Assembly: GCA_947477745.1 (NCBI GenBank)
Contig: CANJUF010000007.1
Coordinates: 27,585-91,584 of the forward strand
Reading direction: 5' to 3'
Source: Sphingomonadaceae bacterium
GTDB taxonomy: Bacteria > Pseudomonadota > Alphaproteobacteria > Sphingomonadales > Sphingomonadaceae
Length of the DNA stretch: 64,000 nucleotides
A program made the position numbers and the translations under genes. Positions 51,974 through 61,031 of this stretch are shown piece by piece; the stretch's first letter is position 1; the number at the start of each line of letters is the position of its first letter. Below the pieces are notes generated by a model. It did not search any database, was not told where the DNA came from, and saw only the letters and a list, made by a program, of their open reading frames with translations.

Positions 51974-53143
51974 TCAAACCTCGATCAGCACCGCGCCGCC
52001 CTGACCGCCGCCCGCGCACATCGCCGCAACGCCAAGTCCGCCGCCCGCGCGCTTCAGATCATTGATCAGCGTGCACAGCATGCGCGCGCCCGATGCCGCG
52101 ATCGGGTGACCGATCGAGCAGCCGCTGCCCGCGATGTTGACCGTGTCCTCGTCGAGGCCGAGCACCCTGCAAGCCGCCACCGGGACCGAGGCGAAGGCCT
52201 CGTTGATTTCCCACAGCTTGATGTCGGTGGTCTTGCGGCCGGTGCGCTCAAGCAGCTTGGTGATGACCTCGATCGCGCCCATGCCCATGCGCGCGGGATC
52301 GACGCCCTTCGAGGTCCAGCCGATAACCTTGGCGATCACTTCCGAGCCATTGCCGCGCGCCGCGTCCATCGAGGACAGCATCAGCGCGCCCGCCGCATCG
52401 TTGACGCCGCTGGCATTGCCCGCGGTGATCGAGAAACCCTCGATCTCGGGATGGATGACCTTGAGGCTGGCGAGCTTTTCCATCGTCGTGTCGCGGCGCG
52501 GATGCTCGTCGACCGTGAACGCGCTCATCGAGCCGTCGAAGCCGCGTGCCTGCACCGGCACGATTTCCTCGGCGAAATTGCCGGCATCAATGGCGGCAAT
52601 GGCGCGCTGGTGCGAGCGCAGCGCCCAGGCGTCGAGATCCTCACGCGTGAGGTTGTTTTCCTTGGCCGTGTTCCAGCCCACGGCAATCGACATGTCGAAC
52701 ACCGGCGCATCGGGGCGGTCGCGGTGCGTGGGCGGCAGCCATTGTTCGAAATCGGCGCTGCCCGGCTCGCGCTGCATCATGCGCGGCATGAACGAGCTTG
52801 AGTGGACGCCGCCGCCGATGACGAAGCGTTCCATGCCCGAGGCGATCGAACCGGCGGCAAAGCCCACGGCGGTAAGGCCCGAGGCGCAGTGCCGGTTGGT
52901 CGCCGCGCCGGCGGCCTGGACCATGCCCATGTCTTCTGCCGCATAGCGCGCGATATCGCCGCCGCCCGCCATCGATTCGCCCAGGATCACGTCATCGACT
53001 TCCCTGGGATCGACGCCGCTGCGTTCGACCGCCGCGCGCAGCACCACATCGGCAAGTTCTTCGGGCGTGGTGTTGGCGAGCGCGCCCTTGCGGGCGGTTC
53101 CGACCGCGGTCCTGACGGCGCTGAGGACGGCAACTTCTGTCAT
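51974..53143 (-). CDS. Acetyl-CoA acetyltransferase (thiolase)
   Basis: A 389-residue thiolase with both cysteines and the histidine: NRHCASGLTAVGFAAG near residue 90, CSIGHPIAASGARM and MCAGGGQGGAVLIE. This contrasts with the cysteine-less protein at 31110. It would cleave a 3-ketoacyl-CoA. GGAG lies seven bases before the ATG at 53143. Downstream of it on the minus strand is the palindrome; upstream lies the TesB gene after a 114-base gap. Confidence 0.92.
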   Translation of the reverse strand: MTEVAVLSAVRTAVGTARKGALANTTPEELADVVLRAAVERSGVDPREVDDVILGESMAGGGDIARYAAEDMGMVQAAGAATNRHCASGLTAVGFAAGSIASGMERFVIGGGVHSSSFMPRMMQREPGSADFEQWLPPTHRDRPDAPVFDMSIAVGWNTAKENNLTREDLDAWALRSHQRAIAAIDAGNFAEEIVPVQARGFDGSMSAFTVDEHPRRDTTMEKLASLKVIHPEIEGFSITAGNASGVNDAAGALMLSSMDAARGNGSEVIAKVIGWTSKGVDPARMGMGAIEVITKLLERTGRKTTDIKLWEINEAFASVPVAACRVLGLDEDTVNIAGSGCSIGHPIAASGARMLCTLINDLKRAGGGLGVAAMCAGGGQGGAVLIEV

Positions 53144-53257
53144 GATGAGACTCCGGATATGTTTGTCGCGCGCATGTGGCACGCCTCACCCGCCCGGATA
53201 AAGGGCGAATCGCACGCGGCCGCGTCATTGCTGCAATATCGCAGCAGCGGCTACGCC

Positions 53258-54133
53258 TCAAAGATCGCGCAGCAGCACTTCCTGTGCGGCGGTCGCCAGT
53301 ACGCGGCCCTCTTGGTCGAGCAGCCTGCCGCTGGCGAGGCCGACCGTGTCGAGACCCGCCGGGCTGGTCATCTCGTAAAGCATCCAGCCATCGGCGGCGT
53401 AGCGATGGAACCAGACATTGCCATCGAGGCTGGCAACCTGCGGGATAACCCCGGTCAGTGCGCGCGGCTGATAAGCCCAGGGCACGATCGCGATCCAGTA
53501 ATCCTGGAGATAGGCAAGCAGGCAGGCGAAGGTGTCGGCATCGCAGTCTGCGCCAAGGCTCGGCACCCTGACCCAGACATGCGCCGGGCCGCCGCCGCCT
53601 GCGCGCAGCAGCCGTTCCGGATCGACCGGGCGCGCTTCGACGAACTGCATCGGCGAGAGACGCAAAGCCGCCTCGCGGCAATCGGCGAAGGCGGGATCGG
53701 CTGCGATGTCTGCCATGTCCCTCAGGGAGTCCGGCCCCGGTATCGCGGCATCCAGGGCGTCGCGGTGATCGAGCACGCCTTGCTCCGGCGCGCTCATTGA
53801 GCAGAGCATTTCGAACAGCGCCTTGCCGCCTTGAACAGCGCGCACCCGGCGGGTGGAGAATCCGCGCCCGTCGCGCACTATCTCGACATGATAGTCGACT
53901 GGCTGCCGCACGTCGCCGCGCCGCAGGTAATAGGCATGCAGCGATTTGGCGCGCTTGCCTTCCACCGTCGCAAGGGCTGCGGCCAGCCCCTGCGCGAGCA
54001 ATTGCCCGCCGAACATGTGCCCGCCCTGGAAATCCAGGTCGGAGTACAGATTGCGGAAGCAGCCCGGCCCGGTCTGCTCCAATCTGATGATCGACGCGAA
54101 ATCCTCGGCCTGGGCCGGCGCAGGCGCGGTCAC
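53258..54133 (-). CDS. tesB: Acyl-CoA thioesterase II (double hotdog)
   Basis: A 291-residue enzyme with two hotdog domains: FQGGHMFGGQLLAQGLAAAL and HAYYLRRGD in the first, SLDGNVWFHRY, YEMTSPAG and TAAQEVLLRDL in the second, which supply the expected Asp, Thr/Ser and Gln. It hydrolyses acyl-CoA and would release CoA from the pathway. The start is GTG, overlapping the upstream gene by four bases. Confidence 0.9.
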   Translation of the reverse strand: MTAPAPAQAEDFASIIRLEQTGPGCFRNLYSDLDFQGGHMFGGQLLAQGLAAALATVEGKRAKSLHAYYLRRGDVRQPVDYHVEIVRDGRGFSTRRVRAVQGGKALFEMLCSMSAPEQGVLDHRDALDAAIPGPDSLRDMADIAADPAFADCREAALRLSPMQFVEARPVDPERLLRAGGGGPAHVWVRVPSLGADCDADTFACLLAYLQDYWIAIVPWAYQPRALTGVIPQVASLDGNVWFHRYAADGWMLYEMTSPAGLDTVGLASGRLLDQEGRVLATAAQEVLLRDL

Positions 54134-54765
54134 GCCTTAGCCGACTGCCACGCTTCGACCACCGCATCGGTCGTCGTCAAAGTGCCCAGCATCATCAGCG
54201 TGTTGTCGAGCACGGCCTTGGCATATTCCTCGGGGAAACCGGCGACCGAATCGCGGGCGATGACAAGCTGGTAGCCGCGGTCGACCACGTCGATCGAGGT
54301 GCTCAGCACCCCGAATGCCAGCGAAACGCCGGCCACGACGACGGTGGTGATCCCTTCGTTGCGCAGCACCTGATCGAGCGCGGTGCCGTGCATGCACGAC
54401 AGGCCATTGAAGCGCGGCATCAGGATGTCGCCGTCGGCCCAGGTCTCGGGAAAGGGCGCGGCACCAGTGGGCGTGTTGACGGCATCGCCCGCGCGCTTCT
54501 TGCGCGCAGAGCCGGTGAGGCGCGTATTGCTGCTGGAGCCGAAGCCGCCGGGCAGCGAATCGGCGGTGCAATGGAACACCGGTGCGCCTGCCACGCGGGC
54601 AGCCGCCGCGATTCGGGCGCAATTGCCGACGAGGTTCACCCTGTTCGCCGCGTCGACCAGCGGCGGCCATGGTCCGTTCGGTCCGATCACGCCGGGCTGG
54701 ACTTCGGTCATCACGAAGGCGGCCCTGCCTTGGGCCAGCAGATCAGTCAGTTGCGGTGCGGCCAT
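54130..54765 (-). CDS. Isochorismatase-fold protein lacking the catalytic triad
   Basis: A 211-residue cysteine-hydrolase-fold protein. The usual Asp-Lys-Cys triad is missing: the first strand reads FVMTEVQPGVIG (Glu in place of Asp), the lysine segment reads LMPRFNGLSCMHGT (no Lys) and the nucleophile strand reads VAGVSLAFGVLSTSID (Gly where Cys belongs). The fold is otherwise well kept, including DRGYQLVIARDS. It therefore looks like a maintained pseudoenzyme, perhaps a binding partner of TesB, with which it overlaps. GGGAG precedes the ATG. Confidence 0.8.
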   Translation of the reverse strand: MAAPQLTDLLAQGRAAFVMTEVQPGVIGPNGPWPPLVDAANRVNLVGNCARIAAAARVAGAPVFHCTADSLPGGFGSSSNTRLTGSARKKRAGDAVNTPTGAAPFPETWADGDILMPRFNGLSCMHGTALDQVLRNEGITTVVVAGVSLAFGVLSTSIDVVDRGYQLVIARDSVAGFPEEYAKAVLDNTLMMLGTLTTTDAVVEAWQSAKA

Positions 54766-54790
54766 TGGTTCTCTCCCTTTATCCTGTCCG

Positions 54791-55534
54791 TCAGTTGAGC
54801 TGCCCGCCCGAAACCTCGAGCACCGCGTTCGACATGAACGAGCTTTCGGGGCCGGTCAGGAACAGCACGGCTTCGGCCACTTCCTCGGCCTCGCCGTGAC
54901 GCCCGAGCTGGTTGATCTGTTTCATCCGCTCGGGGCCGATATGGCCGCTGTCGATGCGCGGCTGGTTCATCGGCGTGGCGATCACACCGGGGCAGATCGT
55001 GTTGATCCGCACGTGCGGGCCGAGGTCGTTGATCAGCGACTTCGCCATGGCGATCACGCCGGCCTTGGTGGCGCCGTAGATCGAAAGCCCGGTGCCGGGC
55101 CGGTAAGCGCCGTACGATGCGAAGTTGACGATGGTAGCATTGCCCGAGGCCCGCAGGTGCGGCAGCGCGGCGCGGATCATGTTGGCCACGCCGCCGATAT
55201 TGACGCGCAGCAGCATGTCCTGCTCCTCGAAGGTGGTCTCCTCGATCGGCTTGAGCCGCAGGATGCCCGCCGCATTGACGATCCCGTCAAGCCCGCCCAT
55301 CGCGCTCGCCGCCGCGTTCACCGCCTCGTTTACCGCCGGCCCTTCGGCAAGGTTGATCGCGACTGCCGTGCCGCCGGTCTCGGCCGCAACCGCTTTCAGC
55401 GCCGCCTCGTTCATGTCGAACAGCGTCAGTGCCGCGCCGTGCTCGGCAAACAGCCGCGCGGTTGCCGCGCCCATGCCCGATGCCGCGCCGGTGACGATGA
55501 TGCGCCGGCCCTCAAGCTTCCTGTTCCTGTCCAA
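54791..55534 (-). CDS. Short-chain dehydrogenase/reductase
   Basis: A 247-residue classical SDR: IIVTGAASGMGAATARLF, FDMN (Asp after strand 2, NAD preference), NAAGIL, and SIYGATKAGVIAM with Ser in FASYGAY. The start is TTG at 55534 because the ATG at 55541 is out of frame and AGGA sits at the right distance. It is the first gene of the minus-strand unit leading to the isochorismatase-like and TesB genes. Confidence 0.88.
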   Translation of the reverse strand: MDRNRKLEGRRIIVTGAASGMGAATARLFAEHGAALTLFDMNEAALKAVAAETGGTAVAINLAEGPAVNEAVNAAASAMGGLDGIVNAAGILRLKPIEETTFEEQDMLLRVNIGGVANMIRAALPHLRASGNATIVNFASYGAYRPGTGLSIYGATKAGVIAMAKSLINDLGPHVRINTICPGVIATPMNQPRIDSGHIGPERMKQINQLGRHGEAEEVAEAVLFLTGPESSFMSNAVLEVSGGQLN

Positions 55535-55814
55535 AGGTCATCCTCTCCATGATGGTCCGGGCGGCCGGGAATCACCGCCGCCTTCGATTCCATGCCTTGG
55601 CGCATATCGGCGGTGGAGCGCTACCGTCAATGTGCGGTTGCAAGTCCCGTCATCGAGGGATGCGGCCCCGGCGCCGGCCCTTGCCCTATGTATTTTGCCA
55701 TAAGGCCCGGTTCTCCAATGCGCAGGCTGCCGCGAGATAGGGGCACCGCGTGAGCAAATGCGCGGCCATCCCGGTGTCCGGCAGATGCGGCCAACGGAAC
55801 CGTCGGAGCCGATC

Positions 55815-56333
55815 GTGAAAGAACGCGAAGACAGGCAGAGCGTTTTCATCTCGGCGCGCATGCGCTGGGATGGCTGCTGGCAGGCAGCCAATGTCCGCAA
55901 CGTTTCCGCGCATGGCCTGCTGGTCGCCATGGCCGAGCCGCCCGCTGCCGGAACCTATGTCGAGGTGCAGATCGGCAAAATCATGCTCGCCGCGCGCTCG
56001 GTCTGGAGTTCGGGCCTGACTTGCGGGCTGCGCTCGCGGGACTTTATCGACGTGGCCTCGCTGCAAGGCCCCAGAACCCGTCCGCCTGCGAAAAGCGCGG
56101 CGAAGCGCGGCCCGCGCCCTGTCGCGGAAAAGTACCAGCCGCCCGCCCGCTTGCGGCACGAGCAAAGCCGCTGGCTTTCAGCGATGATGCAATACGCCAC
56201 TTTCCTCGCGGTCGCGGTCTGCGCCGCATCGGGTGTGGCCTGGGAAGTCCACAAGACCCTGTCCGCCTCGACCGACGCGATTGGCGAGGCCCTCGCACCA
56301 AACATTCACGATCGCGCGCGATCGCCGGAGTAA
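55815..56333 (+). CDS. PilZ-domain protein with C-terminal membrane segment
   Basis: About 172 residues: an N-terminal PilZ domain (KEREDRQSVFISARMRW, NVRNVSAHGLLVAMAEPP) and, near the end, a single transmembrane helix (YATFLAVAVCAASGVAWEVH). A basic linker joins them. The GTG at 55815 is preferred because CGGAG is six bases upstream; ATG codons at 55758 and 55785 are alternatives. It is followed by the CHASE4 gene after five bases. Confidence 0.75.
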   Translation: MKEREDRQSVFISARMRWDGCWQAANVRNVSAHGLLVAMAEPPAAGTYVEVQIGKIMLAARSVWSSGLTCGLRSRDFIDVASLQGPRTRPPAKSAAKRGPRPVAEKYQPPARLRHEQSRWLSAMMQYATFLAVAVCAASGVAWEVHKTLSASTDAIGEALAPNIHDRARSPE

Positions 56334-56338
56334 CGACC

Positions 56339-57352
56339 ATGAGCAAAGCCGACCATCCATTCGACGCCAGTTTGCCGTATCCCGGTTTCGCAGCGGACAT
56401 CCGCAGGGATTTTGCGATGCCGCTGATCGTGATCGGCTTGCTGGTGATCCTGGCCATTACCGCCAGCGTGCATTTCGGCGTCAAGGCGCTCGACGAGGAA
56501 AGTGCCGCGCGCGAACAGCAGCTGGTGCGCAATGGGCTCGAGCTCAGGGTCGCCGAAGTGGCGGCGCTGGTCGTGCCGCAGGTCGACTGGGACGACACCG
56601 TGCGCAACATCGATAATGCATTCGATCCGGCCTGGACCGACGAGAACATCAACGAGTTTCTCGATCATACTTACGGGTTTCACGCGCAATATGTGGTCGA
56701 TGCCAACAATGTTCCGGTGTTCGCCGCTCTTGGCGAGACCACCGAGATTGGAATTTATCGGCGGGTTGCCGGGCATGTCGGCGATCTGCTCGCATCGGTC
56801 AGGCGGCAGGAAGCGGCACGCGGCGCGATCGCGAAATCGAGCGGGCCGGATCCGGTCTCATCTGCAATCCAGGCGAGCGGGGTCAAGATGATCGAGGGGC
56901 ACCTTACGATCCTGACCGCCACGCTGGTCCAGCCCGATTTCGGCAAGGCCTTGCCGCGCGGTCCGCGCGCGCCGATCGTGCTCACCGAGATGCGGGTCGA
57001 CGAGCCTTTCCTCGCGCAGTTTTCCAAACGCTTCCTGCTCAAGGACGTCTATGTCCGCACGCCTGCGCAGCGCGCGCAGGCCGGGCGGATCGAAGTGCCG
57101 GTCAAGGATGAAAAGGGCACAGTCCAGGCCTATCTGGCGTGGACCCCGCTCGAACCGGGATATGGCATGCTCAACCGCATGGCGACCATGTTGCTGCTCG
57201 GCATGCTGCCCTTGCTGGCGATCGCGGCGATCGAGCTGCGCCGGATTTTTCGCGCCGCGCGCAAACTGATTGAGCGCGAGCGTCTGAACGCGGCGCTGGC
57301 GCTTCACGCGATGGGCGAAGACTTTGCCCGGTTGGAGCACCATCCGGCTTAG
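56339..57352 (+). CDS. CHASE4-type membrane sensor without an output domain
   Basis: A 337-residue protein with one transmembrane helix near residues 27-50 (PLIVIGLLVILAITASVHFGV), a periplasmic CHASE4-like domain (VPQVDWDDTVRNIDNAFDPAW, YVVDANNVPVFA) and a second helix near 285-305 (MATMLLLGMLPLLAIAAIEL). In relatives the second helix leads to GGDEF/EAL or kinase domains; here only about 35 residues follow. GGAG lies eight bases before the ATG. It is paired with the PilZ gene, so it may signal through that partner. Confidence 0.75.
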   Translation: MSKADHPFDASLPYPGFAADIRRDFAMPLIVIGLLVILAITASVHFGVKALDEESAAREQQLVRNGLELRVAEVAALVVPQVDWDDTVRNIDNAFDPAWTDENINEFLDHTYGFHAQYVVDANNVPVFAALGETTEIGIYRRVAGHVGDLLASVRRQEAARGAIAKSSGPDPVSSAIQASGVKMIEGHLTILTATLVQPDFGKALPRGPRAPIVLTEMRVDEPFLAQFSKRFLLKDVYVRTPAQRAQAGRIEVPVKDEKGTVQAYLAWTPLEPGYGMLNRMATMLLLGMLPLLAIAAIELRRIFRAARKLIERERLNAALALHAMGEDFARLEHHPA

Positions 57353-57363
57353 GCGCGGGTTTT

Positions 57364-59085
57364 CTAATCGGCCGTAACGAGCCCTGCGGCGGCCCTCTGC
57401 GGTCCGCGCACGACGCCGCCCGGGTAGACGCCGCAATGCTCGCCATTGCGGAACGTCACCTTGCCGCGCTTGATCGTCGCCTCGTAGCCATCGGCGCGTT
57501 GCAGCAGGCGCAGCGCGCCGCCGGGAAAATCGTCGGCAAGGTAAGGCGCGTGCAGCTTGAGCGACGCGAAATCGATCACGTTGAGGTCCGCGAGGTAGCC
57601 CGGCGCGAGCACGCCCCGGTCCTTCATGCCATAGGCGAAGGCAGTGTCGCGGCTGATGAAACGCACCACCTGTTCGACCGGCAGTGTCGGCCCGCGCTTG
57701 CGGTCGCGGCACCAGTGCGCGAGCATGAAAGTGGTCCCGGCGCTGTCGCAGATGCGGGTCGAATGCGCTCCGCCGTCTGACAGGCTGGTGAGCGTCAGCG
57801 GGTGCAGCAGCAGTTCGCGCACCGCCGAAAGATCGCCTGCCTTGTAATTGGTCAGCGGCCCCCAGATCATGCCCTTTCCATCACCCGATGTCATAATGTC
57901 CCAGGCGAGGCCGAAAGGATCCTCGCCGCTCGCCGCGGCCCGCGCGGCAAGGCTGGCGGTGGCAGGATCGGGCTCGTAGTCGAAGTCCGGTGTCAGCTCG
58001 AACAGCTGGTCGAAAGTGAAGGAGCGGAAGAAGCTGTCCGGCTCGGCCCGCGCTTGGACGATCGCTTCGGTCCGCAAGCTCGGATCGCGCAGGCGCTCCA
58101 GCCTTTCCTGCCAGGGCAGGTGGGCTATTGCCCTGACTGCCGCGGTGTTGCGGAAGGGATGCTCGGTCGCCCGCCAGTGGCCGATGGAGCCGACCCCGCG
58201 CGGCGGGACGTGGGCATAGACCTCGAGGCCCTCGTCCTCGCGCATCGACGTGGCGAAATCGAGCCGCCGCTTCCATTCCGTGTCGCTCATGATGAAATGC
58301 ACTGGCCCTTTCGCGTGCCGGGCCAGTTCGCGGGTGAAGGGCAGGTCATGATCGAGATCGTAGGGATTGCCGAGATACTGCATCACATGCCCGCCGCCGA
58401 CCCGGCCAAGCGCCTCGGCAAGCCCGATCAGCTCGTGTTCGTTGCCATAGGTGCCCGGCACGATGTCGCCATCTGGGAAGCGGTGGAACTTGGTGCGCGA
58501 GGCGCTGACGCCGATCGCCCCGGCGCGCAAGGCTTCCTCGGTTAACCGCTGCATTTCGGCCATGTCGGCCTCATCCGCCGGTTCGCCCGCTTCGCCGCGC
58601 GCGCCCATGACATAGGCGCGCAGCGCGACGTGCGTGACCTGCGTGGCGATATCGAGGGTATGGCGGCGGCGGGCAAGCGCGTCGAGGAACTCGGGATAGC
58701 TCTCCCAATCCCACTCGATCCCCCGCTCCATCACGTCGATCGGGATTTCCTCGATCGCTTCGAGCACCCTGAGCGGAAAATCGCGGCTTTCGCGGCGAAG
58801 CGGCGCAAAGCCGACCGAGCAGTTGCTGATGACCACGCTGGTGACGCCGTGCCACGCGGTGGGCGCGAGCACCGGATCCCACATCGCCTGGGCATCGTAA
58901 TGGGTGTGCAGATCGACGAACCCGGGGGTGACGAGCTTGCCTGCCGCGTCGATTTCCTCGCGCCCTTGGCCCGGGACCTGACCGACCTCGGTGATCGTCT
59001 CGCCGTCGATGGCGATGTCGGCCGCGTATCGCGCCGCGCCGGTGCCGTCGATCACCGTGCCGTTCCTGATGACCAGATCGTGCAT
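57364..59085 (-). CDS. N-acyl-D-amino-acid deacylase family amidohydrolase (second paralogue)
   Basis: A 573-residue relative of 3436-5199: HDLVIRNGTVIDGTG, GFVDLHTHYDAQ (HTH metal motif), SNCSVGFAPL and LSDGGAHSTRICDSAG near the end. It diverges enough to suggest a different substrate. The ATG at 59085 is preceded by AGGGAAG. It ends twelve bases from the CHASE4 gene, convergent with it. A 719-residue frame continues further upstream only by chance. Confidence 0.87.
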   Translation of the reverse strand: MHDLVIRNGTVIDGTGAARYAADIAIDGETITEVGQVPGQGREEIDAAGKLVTPGFVDLHTHYDAQAMWDPVLAPTAWHGVTSVVISNCSVGFAPLRRESRDFPLRVLEAIEEIPIDVMERGIEWDWESYPEFLDALARRRHTLDIATQVTHVALRAYVMGARGEAGEPADEADMAEMQRLTEEALRAGAIGVSASRTKFHRFPDGDIVPGTYGNEHELIGLAEALGRVGGGHVMQYLGNPYDLDHDLPFTRELARHAKGPVHFIMSDTEWKRRLDFATSMREDEGLEVYAHVPPRGVGSIGHWRATEHPFRNTAAVRAIAHLPWQERLERLRDPSLRTEAIVQARAEPDSFFRSFTFDQLFELTPDFDYEPDPATASLAARAAASGEDPFGLAWDIMTSGDGKGMIWGPLTNYKAGDLSAVRELLLHPLTLTSLSDGGAHSTRICDSAGTTFMLAHWCRDRKRGPTLPVEQVVRFISRDTAFAYGMKDRGVLAPGYLADLNVIDFASLKLHAPYLADDFPGGALRLLQRADGYEATIKRGKVTFRNGEHCGVYPGGVVRGPQRAAAGLVTAD

Positions 59086-59163
59086 AGCCGCTTCCCTCTC
59101 CACGTTTGCTGGGCCTAGAGTGCCCGCGCGCGCAGACTTGCGCAACATCGAAGGGAGGACACG

Positions 59164-59568
59164 ATGCAGATCGAGGGTGGATGCTATTGCGGCGAAGTGC
59201 GCTACCGCGCCAAGGGAGAGCCGGGAATGCGCGCGCAGTGCCACTGCCGCGAATGCCAGTACATCACCGGCGGCGGGCCGAACTTCCTGATGATGATGCC
59301 GCTCGACGGTTTCGCCTATACCAAAGGTGCGCCCAAGGGCTTTGCCCGCAGCGACATCGAGCGCCCGGTAACGCGCGAGTTCTGCCCAAGCTGCGGCACG
59401 CACCTCGTCACCCGGCTGGACGGATTTCCGGCGATTGTGGTCAAGGTCGGCACGATGGACGATCCGTCGCAGTTCGGCGCGCCGCAACTGGCGCTGTTCA
59501 CTTGCGACCGGCAGGCGTTCCACGAGATCGCCGAAGGTGTCGCCCAGTTCGAGCGGATGCCGGGGTAA
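59164..59568 (+). CDS. GFA/CENP-V-type zinc protein
   Basis: A 134-residue protein of the glutathione-dependent formaldehyde-activating fold. Zinc ligands are in GGCYCGEVRY, CHCREC and FCPSCGTHL. These proteins bind zinc in a beta-tent fold; few have a proven reaction. Divergent from the amidohydrolase. Confidence 0.9.
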   Translation: MQIEGGCYCGEVRYRAKGEPGMRAQCHCRECQYITGGGPNFLMMMPLDGFAYTKGAPKGFARSDIERPVTREFCPSCGTHLVTRLDGFPAIVVKVGTMDDPSQFGAPQLALFTCDRQAFHEIAEGVAQFERMPG

Positions 59569-59590
59569 GGGCGGTCTTGAAGGCCGGAAA

Positions 59591-59664
59591 TGGATGCCCG
59601 ACGAGGATTCGAACCTCGATTGACGGAGTCAGAGTCCGTAGTCTTACCATTAGACGATCGGGCA
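59591..59664 (-). tRNA. tRNA-Gln (anticodon CTG)
   Basis: A 74-base cloverleaf: acceptor TGCCCGA with TCGGGCA, anticodon loop CTCTGAC on an ACGGA/TCCGT stem, T arm CGAGG-TTCGAAT-CCTCG, encoded CCA. Anticodon CTG reads CAG codons for glutamine. Confidence 0.97.
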
Positions 59665-59816
59665 ATGCCGGTAAGGCGCGCCGCTGTAGGAGCAGCGGCC
59701 CAGCCCGTCAAGACGCCCGTCGCGACGCTGGCCTTGCTCCCGTGGCTCCAGACCGCTAGCTTGCCGGTCAGGTCCCCGCCGATTTCGGCGGGCAGGAAGA
59801 CAAGAGTTCTAGTTTC

Positions 59817-61031
59817 ATGGCGGATGACGTTCCGCCGGCCGCCCATGCGCAGCCTTCGGGCAAGCGCGGATCCAAGCGCCGCAACCGGCGCCAGCGGTCC
59901 CGAACGGCCGGCACCACTGCGAGGCGCCAGTCCGGTGTGCAGGCTCCGGCCAGTGCCAGCGCGCCCGCGCCCGCAGCATCAAGCCCGCATGCGGCGATCG
60001 CTCCATACCGGCATCAGCCGCACCGCGAGGCCTTTGCCGCGCTCGATCTCGGCACCAACAACTGCCGCCTCCTGATCGCGCGGCCCAGCGAGGACGCCTT
60101 CACCATCATCGATGCCTTCAGCCGTGTGGTGCGCCTTGGCGAGGGTCTCTCGCAGACCGGCAGGCTCAGCGAGCCGGCGATGGACCGCACCCTCGGCGCG
60201 CTCAGGGTCTGCGCCGACAAGCTGCGCCGCAGGCGGGTCACATTGGCGCGCTCGGTCGCTACCGAGGCTTGCCGCAGGGCTGAGAACGGGCCGGACTTCA
60301 TCGCCCGCGTGCGCGACGAGACGGGCATCGCGCTCGACATCATCAGCGCGCGCGAAGAAGCGCAGCTTGCCGTGCTGGGCTGCCACATCCTGCTCGAACC
60401 CGGGCCCGGCCCGGCGCTGATATTCGACATCGGCGGCGGCTCGACCGAACTGGTGCTGATCGACAGCAGCGGCGGCGGCGCCCCGCACATCATCGACTGG
60501 CATTCGGTGCCCTGGGGGGTGGTTTCGCTGAGCGAACACTGCGGGCCCGAACTTGCCGGGGGCGATGAGCGTAGTGCGCGCTATGCACGGATGCGGCAGA
60601 TCGTCTCGGCAAGTTTTGCCGCCTTCGCCGATCGGACCGCACCGCGGCGTTCGGGCGCCGCAGAGCACGAGCCGCTGCGCCTGCTCGGCACCAGCGGCAC
60701 CGTCACAACGCTGGCCTCGATCCACCTCGAATTGCCGCAATACGACCGGCGCGCGGTCGACGGGCTGATTGTTCCTGCCGATTCAATGCGCACAATAAGT
60801 TCCATGCTCGCCTCGCTGTCGATCGCCGACCGCCGCGAGGTGCCGTGCATCGGGCGCGAGCGCGCCGATCTGGTGGTGGCCGGATGTGCCATCCTCGAGG
60901 CGATCCTCGACCTGTGGCCCGCCGACCGGCTGGGCGTTGCCGATCGCGGCATTCGCGAAGGCATCCTGCGCAGCCTCATGGCCTCGCACGGGCCGGGCGG
61001 CCAGCGCCTGCCTGCCGTGGCTGCACGATGA
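59817..61031 (+). CDS. Ppx/GppA phosphatase family protein
   Basis: A 404-residue exopolyphosphatase/guanosine-pentaphosphatase-type enzyme with actin-like ATPase motifs FAALDLGTNNCRLLIA and IFDIGGGSTELVLI. The first 70 residues are basic and Ala/Pro-rich, unlike the rest. It acts on polyphosphate or pppGpp; sequence does not decide. The stop overlaps the rlmE start (ATGA). Confidence 0.9.
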   Translation: MADDVPPAAHAQPSGKRGSKRRNRRQRSRTAGTTARRQSGVQAPASASAPAPAASSPHAAIAPYRHQPHREAFAALDLGTNNCRLLIARPSEDAFTIIDAFSRVVRLGEGLSQTGRLSEPAMDRTLGALRVCADKLRRRRVTLARSVATEACRRAENGPDFIARVRDETGIALDIISAREEAQLAVLGCHILLEPGPGPALIFDIGGGSTELVLIDSSGGGAPHIIDWHSVPWGVVSLSEHCGPELAGGDERSARYARMRQIVSASFAAFADRTAPRRSGAAEHEPLRLLGTSGTVTTLASIHLELPQYDRRAVDGLIVPADSMRTISSMLASLSIADRREVPCIGRERADLVVAGCAILEAILDLWPADRLGVADRGIREGILRSLMASHGPGGQRLPAVAAR

